From positions 1,674,001 to 1,738,000 of the forward strand of contig OW818679.1 in the NCBI GenBank assembly GCA_942493145.1: a stretch of DNA of 64,000 nucleotides, given 5' to 3'. Position 1 is the first letter of the stretch. Each line of letters opens with the position of its first letter. A program made the translations under genes and the position numbers. The DNA is from ENR-C20 sp942493145 (GTDB lineage: Bacteria; Bacillota; Clostridia; Acetivibrionales; DTU013). The notes under the pieces are model-generated. The model was not told where the DNA came from, made no database searches, and saw only the letters and a program-made list of their open reading frames with translations. Below, piece after piece: positions 1 through 8,600 of the stretch.

Positions 1-176
1 AAGGGCACAGGAAACTGGTGACAGTAAAATTCGGGAAAAGTCTGGTACAGGTCATCACTGTTCCTGAACAGGATTGGAAAGTGGGAGAACGTGTCTGGAT
101 AAGCGTACATTCAAAGTTCCTTCACGTTTTCGCAGAGGGAAAGGCGATATACCACCCTGACATTCATACATTGTGA
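1..176 (+). CDS. ABC transporter ATP-binding protein, C-terminal fragment (cut by window edge)
   Basis: Reading in frame from base 3 gives 57 residues before a TGA at 174-176. They end in a pattern typical of the TOBE (OB-fold) domain that follows the ATPase core in sugar-importer ATPases of the MalK/UgpC type: beta strands around VTVKFGKSLVQV and the closing VHSKFLHVFAEGKAIYHP. The nucleotide-binding core lies outside the window. A second, complete ATPase gene starts 30 bases downstream, so the two probably form a heterodimeric ATPase pair in one importer. The assignment rests on this tail and on the neighbour. Confidence 0.7.
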   Translation, partial: GHRKLVTVKFGKSLVQVITVPEQDWKVGERVWISVHSKFLHVFAEGKAIYHPDIHTL

Positions 177-206
177 GAATGACTCGCATAAAGGAGGAAC
201 GTAGCA

Positions 207-1298
207 GTGGCGTCAATAATATTGAAGGATGTTGAAAAAAAGTACGGTAAAGTTAACGCAGTACGCGGTATTTCAATGGATATAGCAGATGGCGAATTCA
301 TAGCATTTCTGGGACCATCAGGTTGCGGGAAGACATCGACAATGAGGATGATCGCTGGGTTGGAGGAAATAACCCATGGCGATATTCTCTTCAATGGCTC
401 GTCAGTAATAGACAAAAGACCATCCGAGCGCAATGTCTCGATGGCATTTGAAAACTATGCCCTGTATCCTACGCTGACAGTATACGAAAACCTTGCATTC
501 CCTCTCAAGTCTGCAGGAAAAAAGGGCGATGACATGGATAAACGTGTACGCGAAATTGCAGATGTTGTAGGAATCACGGATTTATTGGAGCGAAAACCAA
601 ATAAATTGAGCAGTGGGCAATCTCAAGCCGTTGGATTGGCACGCGCATTGATTCGCAAGCCGAATGTGCTGTTGCTGGATGAGCCGATTTCACATCTGGA
701 CACCAGCCAGAGATTTCATATGCGTATGTATATCAAAAGGCTTCATATAGATTTGGGTTATACGATGATTTTAGTAACACATGACCAGGAAGATGCGATG
801 TCCATGGCGGACAGGGTAGCAGTCATGAGTGAAGGAAAGCTGAACCAGATTGCATCGCCGCGTGAGATTTATGATAACCCTGCCGATATCTTTGTCGCCA
901 GCTTTATTGGCGATCTTCCGATGAATTTCCTTGAAGGCAGGGTTGTGAGGGAAAATGACAGAACATTTTTTCAGAATAATACAGCTAAGCTTGAGTTGCC
1001 GGAGAAACTTTCCGGCCAGAACCTTCCTGAGGAAGTAGTACTTGGTATCCGTGCTTATCATTTAAAGGTGGTACCGGTAGGAAGTGAAGAGGGGACAATA
1101 CCCGCTGAGGTTTTCATAACCGAGTCGCTTGGGGATATGAATGTAGTCACGGTGAAGATCGGGGATGTCAAGTTTCAGGTTGTTATGCCTGTAAATTATA
1201 AAGCCAGTCCGCGTACTCCCGTATCTCTTTCAGTCGACCGATCACGGGTGCATCTCTTTGATAATGCTTCGGGCAAGGCCATTAAGGGTTTTCAATGA
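207..1298 (+). CDS. Sugar-type ABC transporter ATP-binding protein (MalK/UgpC family)
   Basis: A 363-residue cytoplasmic ATPase that would power a carbohydrate importer. GTG start, chosen because AAGGAGG (191-197) sits 9 bases upstream. Residues 1-235 are the nucleotide-binding domain: Walker A GPSGCGKTS (36-44), signature LSSGQ (134-138), Walker B VLLLDEP with D158/E159, and H-loop H192. Residues from about 240 are the TOBE regulatory region. Two positions are unusual: the Q-loop glutamine (normally FQNYALYP) is Glu82, and the signature is LSSGQ instead of LSGGQ. With a second ATPase gene just upstream, this suggests one partner of an asymmetric heterodimer. The permease and binding-protein genes are presumably upstream, outside the window. 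The catabolic operon that follows indicates a sugar or sugar-acid substrate. Confidence 0.9.
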   Translation: MASIILKDVEKKYGKVNAVRGISMDIADGEFIAFLGPSGCGKTSTMRMIAGLEEITHGDILFNGSSVIDKRPSERNVSMAFENYALYPTLTVYENLAFPLKSAGKKGDDMDKRVREIADVVGITDLLERKPNKLSSGQSQAVGLARALIRKPNVLLLDEPISHLDTSQRFHMRMYIKRLHIDLGYTMILVTHDQEDAMSMADRVAVMSEGKLNQIASPREIYDNPADIFVASFIGDLPMNFLEGRVVRENDRTFFQNNTAKLELPEKLSGQNLPEEVVLGIRAYHLKVVPVGSEEGTIPAEVFITESLGDMNVVTVKIGDVKFQVVMPVNYKASPRTPVSLSVDRSRVHLFDNASGKAIKGFQ

Positions 1299-1343
1299 TC
1301 AGAAAATACAGTAGGGAAAATCCACATGAATGGAGTGGCAATT

Positions 1344-2015
1344 ATGTTAACACCAATTGAAGTTGCAAGAATGATTGATATCAGCGCTGTGCAAACTCAT
1401 CATACATATTCGGATATAAAAGAAATTGTTGACTATGCGAAACAATACAGATTTATCAATGTACACGTTTTGCCATCCTGGGTCAAGACCCTGTCCACGA
1501 TGCTCAAAGATGTGGAAGGCGTCTTTGTCGGTGCGCCTGTCGGTTTCCCGTCTGGCGCGCATAAAACGGAAACAAAGCTGCTTGAGGCAAGACAGCTGAT
1601 TGAAGACGGTGTTGAGGAAATGGACATTGTCATGAATGTAGGCATTTTTAAAAACAAGGAATACGAATTTGTTTCGAAAGAATTAAAAGAAATTGTCTCG
1701 TTGGCCGGCAGCCAGATACGGACAAAGGTTATTATTGAAATCAACTGCCTGACGGACTATGAAATGGCGAAAGCATGCGAGCTGGTTGTCGGAAGCGGAG
1801 CTGATTTTATTAAGACTGGTACGGGTTGGATACCCGGCAATGCCAATATACCGAGAATCAGACAAATGAAGAAATTGGTCAAGGATAGCATAAAGATCAA
1901 GGCTGCCGGTGGAATAAGAAACAGGAATGAGTTTATGGAGCTTTATGAATTAGGCGTTGAACGGTTTGGAATAAACAACCGGTCTGCAATTGAGATTATC
2001 AAATCCTTTGAATAG
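1344..2015 (+). CDS. deoC: DeoC-family aldolase (deoxyribose-phosphate aldolase-like)
   Basis: A class I aldolase of about 223 residues. Using the ATG at 1344, preceded by GGAGTGG (1332-1338), the catalytic set of DeoC is present: Asp94 (EMDIVMNVG), the Schiff-base Lys157 (FIKTGTGW) and Lys186 (KIKAAGG). An upstream in-frame ATG at 1326 has a weaker ribosome site. Classical DeoC cleaves 2-deoxyribose 5-phosphate to glyceraldehyde 3-phosphate and acetaldehyde. No deoxyribose kinase, phosphopentomutase or nucleoside phosphorylase is nearby. The gene sits in a sugar-acid operon, so it may act on a different phosphorylated substrate. Fold and catalysis are well supported; the substrate is not. 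Confidence 0.85.
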   Translation: MLTPIEVARMIDISAVQTHHTYSDIKEIVDYAKQYRFINVHVLPSWVKTLSTMLKDVEGVFVGAPVGFPSGAHKTETKLLEARQLIEDGVEEMDIVMNVGIFKNKEYEFVSKELKEIVSLAGSQIRTKVIIEINCLTDYEMAKACELVVGSGADFIKTGTGWIPGNANIPRIRQMKKLVKDSIKIKAAGGIRNRNEFMELYELGVERFGINNRSAIEIIKSFE

Positions 2016-2054
2016 GAAGACGTATTCTTGATGTATATTGAAGGGGTGAGTCAA

Positions 2055-2993
2055 ATGTCTAAAAAAATCCTTATTACGCCAAAGTCTTTTAAGGCATATA
2101 AGAACAAGGCATATGCAATCATAGAGGAACAAGGGTATGAAATAATAGAAAACTCTACAGGAAGAACCTTGTCAGAAAACGAGATTGTTGATTTTGCAAA
2201 ACAGGATGTTGTCGGGATTATTGTCGGGATTGATCCATTGCCTGCTTCGGTGCTTGAAAAATGCAAAGACTTGAAGGCGGTATCAAAGTATGGTGTCGGG
2301 ATGGACAATATAGACATGGATAAGGCGAGGGAACTGGGCATATCTGTAAATAATGCCGTCGGTACAAATAATGTTTCGGTAGCGGAATTGGCAATCGGAC
2401 TCATGTTCACATTGTCACGCCATATAGTTCAATGCGCTGGCGAGGTAAAAAACGGGATTTGGGAGAGGGTCATGGGCTTTGAGCTTACCGGTAAAAAGCT
2501 TGGATTGATAGGAGGAGGACAGATCGGCAAGGAGGTTGCAAAAAGGGCCAGAGGTCTGGAAATGGAAGTGACGATCTATGACCCATATTTTAATGATGAG
2601 TCTTTCCTGAAAAAGTATGATGTCAAAAAGATTGATGACCTGAACAGCCTTCTTTCCGAATCGGATGTGATATCATTGCATGCGCCTGTTACACCGGATA
2701 CAAGGGGAATTATCAATGAGGCTTCACTTGGAAGAATGAAATCAAATGCAATATTGATCAATACGTCCAGAGGAGAACTCGTTGATGAAGAGGCTTTGTA
2801 CAATGCCTTAATAAATAAACGTATCGCAGGGGCAGGCCAGGACGTTTTTTCTAAAGAACCGCCAGGTAAAGAAGAGAAGCTTCTCAAACTTGACAATTTC
2901 ATTTTGACCTCGCACATCGGCGCGTTTACGCATGAAGCGGTTGAAAAAATGGTGATGGTTTCTACTTATAACATGTTGGAAATGCTTCGCTAG
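2055..2993 (+). CDS. D-isomer-specific 2-hydroxyacid dehydrogenase (SerA-like)
   Basis: A soluble NAD-dependent oxidoreductase of about 312 residues with no C-terminal ACT domain, unlike long forms of 3-phosphoglycerate dehydrogenase. The start at 2055 is preferred because AAGGGGTG (2041-2048) lies 6 bases upstream; the frame stays open to TTG at 2028. Visible landmarks are the Rossmann motif LGLIGGGQIGKEV, the substrate arginine in NTSRGELVDEEAL, the acidic residue in QDVFSKEPP and the catalytic histidine in TSHIGAFTHEA. It lies in the catabolic operon between deoC and the phosphotriesterase-like gene, so it probably oxidises or reduces a 2-hydroxy or 2-keto sugar-acid intermediate. A serine-biosynthetic role is possible but less likely in this context. 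Confidence 0.85.
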   Translation: MSKKILITPKSFKAYKNKAYAIIEEQGYEIIENSTGRTLSENEIVDFAKQDVVGIIVGIDPLPASVLEKCKDLKAVSKYGVGMDNIDMDKARELGISVNNAVGTNNVSVAELAIGLMFTLSRHIVQCAGEVKNGIWERVMGFELTGKKLGLIGGGQIGKEVAKRARGLEMEVTIYDPYFNDESFLKKYDVKKIDDLNSLLSESDVISLHAPVTPDTRGIINEASLGRMKSNAILINTSRGELVDEEALYNALINKRIAGAGQDVFSKEPPGKEEKLLKLDNFILTSHIGAFTHEAVEKMVMVSTYNMLEMLR

Positions 2994-3008
2994 AAAGCAG
3001 GAGCTCTC

Positions 3009-3986
3009 ATGATTCCAGATAACGAGAATTTGATAATGACAGTCAAATACTGCATTCACAATATAGATCTGGGTTTTTGCCACAGCCACGAGCACCTTTT
3101 TATTGAGGAGGGACAGTCGTCAAAAATGGTACCGTCTTTGAAACTGGATGACTTCGATAAAACGGTAAAAGAGTTGAGTTTATACAAAGATAATGGAGGA
3201 ACAAGCATTGTTGACGCGCAACCTGTAGGCTGCGGACGCATGGCGGATTATCTATACCGTGCTTCTGTCGTAACAAATGTCAACATCATAGCTTCAACCG
3301 GGTTTCATAAACTTGTGTTTTATCCCCAGAACCATTGGGTACATGCAATGAACGACCAGCAGCTGACTGATATCTTCATCAGTGAAATTGGGGATGGCAT
3401 GTTTATCGGATGCGATACCGAATACCCCAGTGTCAGAATTCCTGCGAAAGCAGGTGTAATAAAAACAGCTTCCGATGTAAAAGGAATAACTGATGAATAC
3501 ATAAAGCTCTTTTCTTCTGCAGCTGAAGCCAGTAATAATACAGGAGTACCGATTATGAGCCATACGGAAATGGGGAAGGCAGCGCTGGAACAGATTGAGT
3601 TTTACAACAATAAGGGTGTCAATGCCGCTTCCATCATACTGTGCCATATTGACAGGAATTTAAAGGATTACGCCTATCTGCTCGAAATTGCACAAACTGG
3701 TGTATATTTGGAACTTGATACCATAGGGAGATTCAAATACCATTCAGATGAGGATGAAGCCGGGTTTATATTGAAGCTTGTTGAACACGGTCATGAAAAT
3801 CAAATTCTGTTGGGACTGGATACGACCAGTGAACGTATGAAAAATTACGGGGCTGATCTGGGGCTTGATTATATAAAAAATGTCTTTATACCTTTATTGA
3901 AATCGTATGGATTGAAGGAACAGACAATTGATAAATTCACAATTCACAATCCGGCAAAAGCATTCACAATAAAGAATAAAAAATGA
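3009..3986 (+). CDS. Phosphotriesterase-family metal-dependent hydrolase (probable lactonase)
   Basis: A 325-residue TIM-barrel amidohydrolase of the phosphotriesterase-related family (PHP/COG1735). Visible metal-site elements are the N-terminal HxH motif in GFCHSHEHL (His25, His27), a possible bridging lysine in GVIKT, histidines in MSHTEMG and LCHIDRN, and a late aspartate in GLDTTS. Many family members are lactonases, including some acting on phosphorylated sugar lactones, and few hydrolyse organophosphates. Here it lies between a 2-hydroxyacid dehydrogenase and a shikimate-dehydrogenase-like enzyme, so opening of a sugar-acid lactone is the natural inference. AGCAGGAG precedes the ATG. 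Substrate unknown. Confidence 0.85.
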   Translation: MIPDNENLIMTVKYCIHNIDLGFCHSHEHLFIEEGQSSKMVPSLKLDDFDKTVKELSLYKDNGGTSIVDAQPVGCGRMADYLYRASVVTNVNIIASTGFHKLVFYPQNHWVHAMNDQQLTDIFISEIGDGMFIGCDTEYPSVRIPAKAGVIKTASDVKGITDEYIKLFSSAAEASNNTGVPIMSHTEMGKAALEQIEFYNNKGVNAASIILCHIDRNLKDYAYLLEIAQTGVYLELDTIGRFKYHSDEDEAGFILKLVEHGHENQILLGLDTTSERMKNYGADLGLDYIKNVFIPLLKSYGLKEQTIDKFTIHNPAKAFTIKNKK

Positions 3987-3999
3987 AAGAGGAATCATT

Positions 4000-4950
4000 A
4001 TGATTTTACCACCAAAAGCAACTCAACCGACTATATATTTTATAGGGGTCACAACTTCCAGGTCTTCAATTATGAATGTTTTCCCAATTTGGGCTGAAGC
4101 TCTTGGACTTAAGGATGCCGTCATCAAAGGCATCGATCTTGAGATTCATGCCGACCCCTGTAGTTACAGGGAAGTTGTAGAATTCATAAAGAATGATGAA
4201 TTATCGATGGGTGCTTTAGTTACCACGCATAAAATTGACCTTTACAACGCAGCTAAAGACATGTTTGAGTATCTTGACCCTTATGCGCTAATGTTCGGAG
4301 AATTATCTTCGATTTCAAAAAAAGATGGGAAACTGGAAGGATGCGCAAAGGATCCCATCTCCAGCGGATTGGCACTGAAAGCATTTGTTCCCGACAATTA
4401 CTGGAAGGCTCACGGTGGTGACGTATTCATCATGGGCGCAGGCGGCAGCGCAATTGCGATGAGCGCATATCTTCTGAACAGAGATAAAGGCAATAATTTG
4501 CCTTCCAGGCTTATTGTCGGCAACCGGAGCAAACCCAGGCTGGAGGAAATCAAAAGGATTGTTTCCCAAATAAAGCCGGGTTATCCTGCAGAATTCCATC
4601 TCACTCCCGAAGCCAGGCAAAATGATGCAATTCTTAAAGAACTTAAGCCTTATTCGCTTATTATCAATGCAACAGGTCTTGGCAAGGACAGACCCGGGTC
4701 TCCGTTGACGGATGTGTGTGAATTCCCGGAAAACAGTCTGGTATGGGAGATTAATTACAGGGGTGACTTGTTGTTCATGCATCAGGCTATAAAACAGAAA
4801 GAAATAAAAAACCTTCATCTAGAAGATGGGTGGATTTACTTTGTCCATGGCTGGACTCAGGTTATTGCTGAAGTGTTCCATATCGACATCACGGGCAAGA
4901 CCTTCGATAAATGCGAAAAAATTGCAAACGAGTTAAGAAAGAATGGCTAG
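4000..4950 (+). CDS. Shikimate dehydrogenase-like oxidoreductase
   Basis: A 316-residue protein with the two-domain layout of AroE. The N-terminal substrate domain has the polyol-binding serines in GVTTSRSS, and the catalytic pair can be matched to Lys78 (ALVTTHKID) and Asp118 (CAKDPISSG). The Rossmann domain has MGAGGSA, INATGLG and a C-terminal helix with WTQVIAEVF. It is divergent: the usual N-x-T-x-P-x-K loop reads VTTHK, and NTD reads AKD. No other aromatic-pathway gene is nearby and it sits inside a catabolic operon, so it more likely oxidises a cyclic or linear polyol acid than shikimate. The stop overlaps the ribosome site of the next gene. Confidence 0.8.
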   Translation: MILPPKATQPTIYFIGVTTSRSSIMNVFPIWAEALGLKDAVIKGIDLEIHADPCSYREVVEFIKNDELSMGALVTTHKIDLYNAAKDMFEYLDPYALMFGELSSISKKDGKLEGCAKDPISSGLALKAFVPDNYWKAHGGDVFIMGAGGSAIAMSAYLLNRDKGNNLPSRLIVGNRSKPRLEEIKRIVSQIKPGYPAEFHLTPEARQNDAILKELKPYSLIINATGLGKDRPGSPLTDVCEFPENSLVWEINYRGDLLFMHQAIKQKEIKNLHLEDGWIYFVHGWTQVIAEVFHIDITGKTFDKCEKIANELRKNG

Positions 4951-4960
4951 GAGGGAAGAT

Positions 4961-5551
4961 ATGGCTTCAATAGAAAACGATTTCAACTGGGAAAAGGCAT
5001 TTACCATTTATTTCGACAAAGTCAGCGGAATGAGCGATAAAAGCAAGCCTACCCGTCGTATGCTCTCAAACATGAAGGGGATGTATTTTGATGAAACTGC
5101 ATATGAGAAAGCACTTAAGGTTGGAGATGCGCTGATATATGAATTCTACGAATTGGGAGCGCCTGAAGACCCGGGAGACCTCGCCTTCGGTACAAGTATC
5201 ACCTATCCCGGAAAAGTGGGAAATGAATTTTACATGACCAAAGGCCATTTCCATACAATTCTTGATACTGCGGAAGTTTATTACTGCCTCAGTGGTAGGG
5301 GAATCATGCTGATGGAAGATATGGAAGGAGATTGGGCCGCCAGGGAATTGACGCCCGGGAATGCAGTTTATGTACCGAAGGGGTATGCCCATAGGAGTAT
5401 CAATGTAGGCAATGAACCCTTTGTGACTTTCTTTGTCTTCAGAGGTGATGCAGGTCATGATTATGGGACTATTGAAACTAAAGGCTATCGTAAGTTAATT
5501 GTCGAAAATAACGGCAAAGTAGAAATAATTGATAATCCTAAATGGAAATAG
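4961..5551 (+). CDS. Cupin-type phosphoglucose isomerase-like protein
   Basis: A cupin of about 196 residues. The ATG at 4961 is used because AGGAGGGA (4949-4956) precedes it and overlaps the upstream stop codon. Another in-frame ATG at 4943 would overlap the upstream gene. Characteristic elements of archaeal-type glucose-6-phosphate isomerase (PF06560) are present: TKGHFH, EVYYCLSGRGIMLMEDM, the second cupin motif PGNAVYVPKGYAHRSINVG, and GDAGHDYGTI. The family interconverts glucose 6-phosphate and fructose 6-phosphate using a metal bound by the histidines and glutamate. In this operon it may isomerise a related aldose/ketose phosphate. Confidence 0.88.
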   Translation: MASIENDFNWEKAFTIYFDKVSGMSDKSKPTRRMLSNMKGMYFDETAYEKALKVGDALIYEFYELGAPEDPGDLAFGTSITYPGKVGNEFYMTKGHFHTILDTAEVYYCLSGRGIMLMEDMEGDWAARELTPGNAVYVPKGYAHRSINVGNEPFVTFFVFRGDAGHDYGTIETKGYRKLIVENNGKVEIIDNPKWK

Positions 5552-5581
5552 CATGATAAAAAAAGAAGGTAGAATAAAAAA

Positions 5582-6235
5582 ATGAATAAAAAGTGGGAAA
5601 TAATCAAAAAGATTACCGATGTTGGTTTGGTTGTAGTAGTCAGGGCTGAGAATTCCGAAGAAGCAAAGAAAATAACCGACGCCTGTCTAGCAGGGGGCGC
5701 TGCTGCAATTGAAATTACATACACAGTACCCGGAGCGTCAAAAGTTATCGAAGATCTTGCAAAAACTTTTGGAAAAGAAATCATAATCGGCGCCGGCACT
5801 GTATTGGATCCTGAAACTGCAAGAATTTCGATATTATCAGGAGCGCAATATGTCGTAAGCCCATATTTCAATGAGGATGTTTTAAAGCTTTGCAACCGCT
5901 ACCAGATACCCTGCATGCCTGGGGTCATGACCATCGAAGGCGTTGTCAAAGCTATGGAATCAGGCGCAGATATACTTAAACTCTTTCCGGGCGAGGCATT
6001 TGGCCCAAAAATGATTAAAGCAATAAAAGGGCCTCTGCCTCAGGCAAGTCTGATGCCTACCGGGGGAGTCAGTATAGAAAATGTCGGAGAATGGATCGAG
6101 GCAGGCGCTGTTGCGGTTGGCGCAGGCGGAAGTCTGCTGGCTGGCGCCAAGACTGGAGATTATGCCGGCATAACGAAGCTGGCAGCGGAATTTGTTGCAA
6201 AGATAAGAGAATCACGCCATAACACTTTTTTATAA
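5582..6235 (+). CDS. eda: KHG/KDPG aldolase
   Basis: A 217-residue class I aldolase. The catalytic residues line up with E. coli Eda: Glu44 (AIEITYT) and the Schiff-base Lys133 (DILKLFPG). Other family landmarks are GAGTVLDPE, MPGVMTIEG and MPTGGVS. The family cleaves 2-keto-3-deoxy-6-phosphogluconate, or 4-hydroxy-2-oxoglutarate, to pyruvate plus an aldehyde. Its place near the end of the operon fits a pathway that dehydrates a sugar acid to a 2-keto-3-deoxy acid and then splits it. No matching KDG kinase or dehydratase lies in the window; these may be upstream. Confidence 0.93.
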   Translation: MNKKWEIIKKITDVGLVVVVRAENSEEAKKITDACLAGGAAAIEITYTVPGASKVIEDLAKTFGKEIIIGAGTVLDPETARISILSGAQYVVSPYFNEDVLKLCNRYQIPCMPGVMTIEGVVKAMESGADILKLFPGEAFGPKMIKAIKGPLPQASLMPTGGVSIENVGEWIEAGAVAVGAGGSLLAGAKTGDYAGITKLAAEFVAKIRESRHNTFL

Positions 6236-6289
6236 TCGATATGCATTGAGAAGGGCAAAGTCTGCTGCCAGGAAAGGTATAAGGGAAAA

Positions 6290-6958
6290 ATGAATAAAAA
6301 TAAACTGATAATCTTTGATCTGGACGGCACTCTTTTTAGAACTGAAACAGTTGATGTCGAGGCTTTTAATTGTGCACTTGAATTGAATGGATACCGAACC
6401 AAAGATAAGGATAAAATTCTCAGCCTTATTGGACTTCCGTTAAAGGATATTTGCAAAACATTGCTTGAAACAGATGACTCAGATTTGGTGAATGAGTTTA
6501 AACGCGATGTCATAAAATTTGAGAATGATTTCATAGCCACATTTGGACAGCTTTATTGCGGGGTTGAGGATTTTCTCCTAAGGTTGAAAGCAAGTGACTA
6601 TAAATTGTGTATATGCTCAAATGGAAATAAGGAATATGTGACGGCAATAGCGGACAAATTTGGTTTCCACCTTATATTTGATGAAATATGGCATGAAAAG
6701 GATGGAATATCAAAATCTGAAGCCGTGGGTATGTTAAAAGATAAGTTTGGAGTGGATGGTTTTATCATGGTAGGTGATAGAACTGCGGATATTCAAGCAG
6801 CAAAAGATAATGGCGGGATAGCGATTGGAGTTACATATGGTTTCGGGAAAAATGAAGCAGAAAAGGCGGATTATACAGCGAAAGATATTGTTGAAGTAGA
6901 AAAGGCAATATGTGAATCTATGTCTTCAAAACCTCGCTGCGAATCTTCTTCCCGGTAG
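6290..6958 (+). CDS. HAD-superfamily phosphatase (phosphoglycolate phosphatase-like)
   Basis: A 222-residue haloacid-dehalogenase-type hydrolase with the four motifs: DLDGTLFRT (nucleophile Asp10, acid/base Asp12), CSNGN, a lysine in KDGISKSE, and MVGDRTADIQAAKDNG. The insertion between motifs I and II is the helical cap of the Gph/PpaX type. It is the last gene of the plus-strand catabolic cluster. Its 3' end overlaps the convergent sdaAA gene by 41 bases. It probably dephosphorylates a small sugar phosphate, perhaps as metabolite clean-up for the operon. Substrate not predictable. Confidence 0.85.
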   Translation: MNKNKLIIFDLDGTLFRTETVDVEAFNCALELNGYRTKDKDKILSLIGLPLKDICKTLLETDDSDLVNEFKRDVIKFENDFIATFGQLYCGVEDFLLRLKASDYKLCICSNGNKEYVTAIADKFGFHLIFDEIWHEKDGISKSEAVGMLKDKFGVDGFIMVGDRTADIQAAKDNGGIAIGVTYGFGKNEAEKADYTAKDIVEVEKAICESMSSKPRCESSSR

Positions 6959-7793
6959 GGGTCGTTGCCAGACCGCCCCTGGCGGTTTCGCGCAACGATG
7001 ACGGCAGAAGCTTGCCGACAGTCCCCATGGCTATTATAACCTCGTCGACCGGGATTATGCTTTCTATTCCAGCCAGTGCAAGGTCTGACGAGGACACGGC
7101 TAATGCGGCTGAATTCGCATTTCTTATCACGCAGGGTTCTTCGACCAATCCGGCGACAGGATCGCACACCAGCCCCATTATAGATTTTAAAACCGTAGCC
7201 ACTGCATGCCCGCACTGCTCGGGCGAGCCACCGTGCAGCTCGACCAGCGCTGAGGCCGCCATGGCCGCCGCTGAGCCACATTCGGCCTGACAGCCTCCCT
7301 CAGCTCCCGATATTGAAGCATTCTTCGCTATAATCAGCCCAACCGCCGAGGCGTTGAGCAGGCCTTTGACGATGTCGTTGTCCGTCAGCTTAAGGTGCTC
7401 CTGTAAGGTCAGCAGGCAGGCAGGAAGTATGCCGCAGCTACCGGCAGTGGGTGCGGCGACAATCCTGCCCATGCATGCATTTATTTCCGATACTGCGAGT
7501 GCCCGCCAGAGCACACCGCTCATAAATCCACCAGAAAGGCTGGTTTCAGCATAGTTCTTCATTTTGTCGGCCATGCCGCCCGAAAGGCCGGTATAGGATT
7601 TAAGCCCCTTTTCCAGTCCCTTCTCGACAGCCTCCTTCATAACGCGTAGATTCAGATGCATAAGATCGAGAATTTTCTCCTCTGTAGTCTCGCGGTCGAC
7701 GGCGGTCTGCCTGAGGGTAATCATTGAAATAGTAGTGCCGCCCAAACGTGCTGCGTTAATCAGCTCGGCCATGCTGTTAAAATTAATGGACAT
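6918..7793 (-). CDS. sdaAA: L-serine dehydratase, alpha subunit
   Basis: The catalytic subunit of the oxygen-labile iron-sulfur L-serine dehydratase, which converts serine to pyruvate and ammonia. About 291 residues from the ATG at 7793, chosen because AGGAGA sits 6 bases upstream; an in-frame ATG at 7808 lacks such a site. Cysteines in TAGSCGILPACLL, GGCQAECGS and GLVCDPVAGLVEEPC include those that ligate the 4Fe-4S cluster. The beta-subunit gene is directly upstream on the same strand, the two-gene arrangement usual in Firmicutes. The end overlaps the convergent HAD gene. Confidence 0.95.
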   Translation of the reverse strand: MSINFNSMAELINAARLGGTTISMITLRQTAVDRETTEEKILDLMHLNLRVMKEAVEKGLEKGLKSYTGLSGGMADKMKNYAETSLSGGFMSGVLWRALAVSEINACMGRIVAAPTAGSCGILPACLLTLQEHLKLTDNDIVKGLLNASAVGLIIAKNASISGAEGGCQAECGSAAAMAASALVELHGGSPEQCGHAVATVLKSIMGLVCDPVAGLVEEPCVIRNANSAALAVSSSDLALAGIESIIPVDEVIIAMGTVGKLLPSSLRETARGGLATTPTGKKIRSEVLKT

Positions 7794-7807
7794 ACATACT
7801 CTCCTCA

Positions 7808-8467
7808 TTAAAGCCTTGATATCAGAATAACCTTAAGTATACGGGGCAGACCTTCTATTGCCGATACGATCTTAGGTGGAAGCACTCCGTCGGTCTCGAT
7901 GACCATAATCGCATGGCCGCCGCGCTGGTCGCGGAAAACCCTCATACCGGCAATGTTTATTCGCTGTGCACCGAATACGCTGCTGACAAGTGCAATTACT
8001 CCGGGCTGATCCTCGTGATGGACTATCAGTGTGTCATAGTCGCCATTAAATGCCACCTTGGTGTTGTCTATCATTTGAATGACGATATTACCACCGCCGA
8101 TAGAGGCCCCTTGAATGCGGACACTCCTGTCATCGGCCGAACGTGCTTCAATCAATATTGTGTTTGGATGGGCGTCTGCCAGTTCGATAGTATTGATGGT
8201 GAAATCCAGTCCCCATTGCTTGGCGTATATCAGGCTGTCACGTATGCGCTCGTCGTCAGGATCGAAGCCCAGCAGACCTCCCAACACGGCGCGGTCACTG
8301 CCATGACCCTGATAGGTCTCGGCAAACGAGCCATGAAAATATATGTCAGCAGCTACCGGTGGCGATTTTAAAATCATCCGTGTGATTTTTCCTATCCGCG
8401 CCGCACCGGCGGTATGCGAGCTCGACGGCCCGACCATAATAGGACCGAGAATGTCGAGAATGTCCAT
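7808..8467 (-). CDS. sdaAB: L-serine dehydratase, beta subunit
   Basis: A 219-residue partner of SdaAA. The N-terminal half carries the signature DILGPIMVGPSSSHTAGAARIG, and the C-terminal half (from about residue 145) is an ACT domain (DQPGVIALVSSVFGAQRINIAGMRVFRDQRGGHAIMV, here in pieces) that usually binds serine. An AAAGGATG-type ribosome site precedes the ATG. The TAA stop lies just ahead of the sdaAA ribosome site, so the two subunits are probably translationally coupled. Confidence 0.95.
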   Translation of the reverse strand: MDILDILGPIMVGPSSSHTAGAARIGKITRMILKSPPVAADIYFHGSFAETYQGHGSDRAVLGGLLGFDPDDERIRDSLIYAKQWGLDFTINTIELADAHPNTILIEARSADDRSVRIQGASIGGGNIVIQMIDNTKVAFNGDYDTLIVHHEDQPGVIALVSSVFGAQRINIAGMRVFRDQRGGHAIMVIETDGVLPPKIVSAIEGLPRILKVILISRL

Positions 8468-8600
8468 AATTACAGCCCATCCTTTCGGACAAATATCGAT
8501 TGTTCAATATTTTCCTACCCTCTATAATATGATTGAAACATTGCTTATCATAACAGTTCTATAACTCGAAATGTGACCTGGAGCAACAAAATGCTGTATT

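Noticed and set aside
6871..8371. Several long frames opposite sdaAA and sdaAB
   Set aside because: They mirror the GC-richer serine dehydratase genes and show no domain or ribosome site.
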